From contig NC_052350.1 of the NCBI RefSeq assembly GCF_009727055.1, positions 16,909,129 to 16,973,128 of the forward strand: a stretch of DNA of 64,000 nucleotides, in the 5' to 3' direction. Below, piece by piece: positions 62,061-64,000 of the stretch; positions within the stretch are counted from its first letter, which is position 1; each line of letters begins with the position of its first letter. This DNA is from Benincasa hispida. Lineage: Eukaryota > Streptophyta > Magnoliopsida > Cucurbitales > Cucurbitaceae. Made by a program: the position numbers and the translations under genes. The notes under the pieces are model-generated. The model was not told where the DNA came from, did not search any database, and saw nothing but the letters and a program-made list of their open reading frames with translations.

Positions 62061-62803
62061 AAAAATACATGTTACTATAAGGTAGAAAGCTATATATAGG
62101 ATACTTGGTGCAAGACCAGGTGCCCTTTCTCAAGGTAATAGGCATGTCAAGAGAAACATCATAATCCCTAGGTTTGTCGGACTTCTCATCTGCTTTCCCA
62201 CCTATAGTAGGATTTTGATCATATCTTTTGGCTTGAGATAGAGTTTCTCTCTCTCTTATGTTCCTATTGTTGTCTCATCACTGCCAGCTACCCTGATATT
62301 TTTTGGAACCAACACATCAGGCCTGTCATTCTCAGCTACATCAATAATATCATCCTCAACACACAAGTTGTTATTGTCAGTGACACATTCAGTAGTACCT
62401 TAAGCTTGTGTTGGTTCAGATTCATGGACAAAAGTCATGGGAACAGTAGAGGACACTATTTCCTTTATTAGATTCTTCTTCTAGTATGTTAGCCAAGGGA
62501 CCTATTTAGTAGGTAGAACAGTGTCATGGGAATTTAAGATAGGTTCAGGAAGATTAATAGGCACTGAAGATGTTGATCAGTTAGTCTCTTCACTAGTACT
62601 CTCCCACTGAAGATGACTAACAGGGAAGAAGGGTTTATTCTCAAGAAATGTGACATCCATGGAGATGAAGTACTTAGGGGAAGAAGGATGGAAGCATTTC
62701 TCGATGGTGAAAAAGATGGATACCCAAGGAAGCCACACATCTGAGCACGAGGGGTAAACTTAGTTTGGTTGGTGTAAACTCTGAAGCCTATTTTCCCTAA
62801 TTA

Positions 62804-64000
62804 AATATGATTAGTAATGTGATTAGTATGATGATTGGGTTAACATGTGAGTTAATGTTAAATTTTAGAGAAATGGGTGAAGAATAAGGAAATAAAGAAT
62901 GAAAAAAAATTAAGTATAAGAAAACATGGCTCTCGGGTGAATATGTGTTAACCTAGCAAAAGGGAAATTTCGGCTAAGTGTTTCCATGGGTGGTTTCCAT
63001 GTGATGGGTGTCGATAGGAAGACATTAGGTGTTGATCTTATTCGTTAAGGTTAGGAAAGTCATTTTGTGGCTAAGTGTGCCCGAGTGATGATGCTAGGCA
63101 ATGGGGATGTGCAAGCCAAGGAGGTTGAGTTTGACGCATGAAGACACCATGCATTGATAAGGGTGAGCAACAATCCAAGGCTTGTTGAGGTTAGAGAAGC
63201 TTGCGGCCTAAAATGTGCTATGTGCTAGCAAAATGGGCGACGTTAGACAAGGCATGCTTGAGGCAATGGAATAGCTGATCAAGGGCTCAGCAAGGGCATG
63301 AGTGGGCTCCCAAGGTGATGATGTTGTAGGCGCCAAGTCAAGAACATGTGATGATGAAGTGATGCGTTAATCAAGCTTGTGAGATTAGGAGCTAGGACAT
63401 GTGATGGCAAGGTAAGTCATGGGCGTTGGTATTGTGCGCCAAGGGGCCATGCAACAGCCTTAAGTAAGTTATTGGACAAGGCATGCAATAGTGCATGGGA
63501 TGATCATGTGTAACCTTGAATGTAGGCAATGGCCGAGAGGTTGCTTGCCTTAGTGATAGTCATTTGATAACTCAATCTTGAGAGGATAAGTTGAGGCATG
63601 TGGTAATCTAACAACTAGTGGACCATGAGGTATGCGACAATACAACACCTTGTGGCTAAGGGAAGGCCAAGGGAAATAAGAAGCAAGCCAAGTCTTAGTG
63701 GATAGCAAGATGCGTCAATGAGATGCACCAATGGTTGTTGGTGTGCGATGTTGGGACTATCTTGTGTGGATGATTGACCAAGAAAGATGATTTCAAAGGA
63801 TTTCTCAGCATGATTAGGTTTTTAAATGGGTCAGCTGTCATAATCAGGTTAGGTAATCTTAATTAGTGGATAAGGTGGTAGCTTAGGAGTTAAAGGCCAA
63901 CATGCAGATTGTAGTATAAAAGAAGGACTGACTTCAGAATGGTGGTTTGAGCAATCTATTCATGAAATTTAAGTGATTTCAAAGCCATCTAAAAGCTAAG
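62804..64000. other. LTR-like non-coding DNA at the window edge
   Basis: G-rich on the plus strand, with many 'caaggcatg', 'gatgatg' and 'ggcaatg' phrases and no coding frame. A TATA-like tataaaag at 63915-63922 followed by 'gaaggactgacttcagaatg' resembles an LTR promoter close to its R region. It may be an LTR running out of the window, or the sequence whose arrival truncated copia A. Confidence 0.4.

Larger units (their letters stand above)
52484..62803 (-). mobile_element. Copia A, 5'-truncated, split by two later insertions
   Basis: The 3' LTR is at 52484-52722 (tgttaaaagat..ccctttgtttcaaca), with a purine tract just above it. pol is spread over 52740-53575, 55639-56402 and 62061-62803. 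When the solo LTR (53576-55638) and copia E (56403-62060) are set aside, the frame order is continuous from integrase C-terminus to RNase H. The element stops near 62803 within integrase; gag, protease and 5' LTR are missing. Confidence 0.85.
52740..62803 (-). pseudogene. pol of copia A (INT C-terminus, RT, RNase H), interrupted
   Basis: The integrase C-terminal GKL-type region is at 62534-62803 (TKFTPRAQMC, PKYFISMDVTFLENKPFFPV). The linker leads to KGTWSCTKYPIYSF (near 62070-62140). After copia E come EFRAFTASLD and the RT start (56225: KYKSDETLDRYKARLIAKGF, DVKNSFLNGELKEEVYM, SLYALKQPPRA). The catalytic VYVDDIVLSGDD is intact near 55735-55760. After the solo LTR come FLGMKVARTREGISV and PYEEHVEDVNRIFRYL. 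RNase H (53043-53200) has lost its first catalytic segment to frameshifts but keeps NNPVQHDRTKHSEI and VLTKGLLR (52767-52973). Confidence 0.82.

Overview
The window is plant nuclear DNA, almost certainly eudicot. It is AT-rich and dominated by Ty1/copia, Ty3/gypsy and L1-type LINE retrotransposons, with small MITE-like repeats. The one host gene has GT..AG introns and a plant-type promoter. Several LTR families look like ones common in Cucurbitaceae (melon, cucumber, gourds), but that is recall and was not searched. No bacterial features, CRISPR array, rRNA or tRNA gene was seen.

Layout. 0-4.5 kb holds a decayed Ty3/gypsy element (tandem repeat, broken gag, 3' LTR-like block). 4.5-13.2 kb is AT-rich intergenic DNA with small dispersed repeats, including an inverted pair of one MITE family. 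13.22-24.06 kb is a nearly complete Sirevirus-like copia element on the minus strand, with two LTRs, PBS, PPT, gag, pol and an env-like region. An unrelated LTR-type insertion of about 1.65 kb splits its gag. 24.29-30.28 kb is an essentially full-length L1-type LINE on the minus strand, with an 11-bp target-site duplication. 32.1-38.0 kb is a second, 5'-truncated LINE broken by two LTRs of one copia family.

38.28-39.01 kb (minus) holds the only host gene I can support. It has four exons, encodes 167 residues, is unrecognised, and carries a duplicated D-Y-x-x-S-D-C-Y motif. 40.2-44.5 kb is a 5'-truncated plus-strand copia element with a 0.49-kb hAT-like MITE in its pol. 44.5-49.06 kb is a non-autonomous retroelement region with a minus-strand LTR and a pure A94 run.

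50.5-62.8 kb is a nested stack on the minus strand. The 5' part of one copia element (B) abuts a second, 5'-truncated copia element (A). A is itself split by a 2.06-kb solo LTR and by a nearly complete 5.66-kb copia element (E). The window ends in LTR-like non-coding DNA.

All transposon reading frames are broken by stops or frameshifts, so they are listed as pseudogenes. Most of the region is a repeat graveyard around one small, apparently intact gene. I found no convincing new defence, biosynthetic or regulatory system. The best leads are the unrecognised gene, two LTR families built from iterated short motifs, and the insertion order that can be read from target-site duplications.
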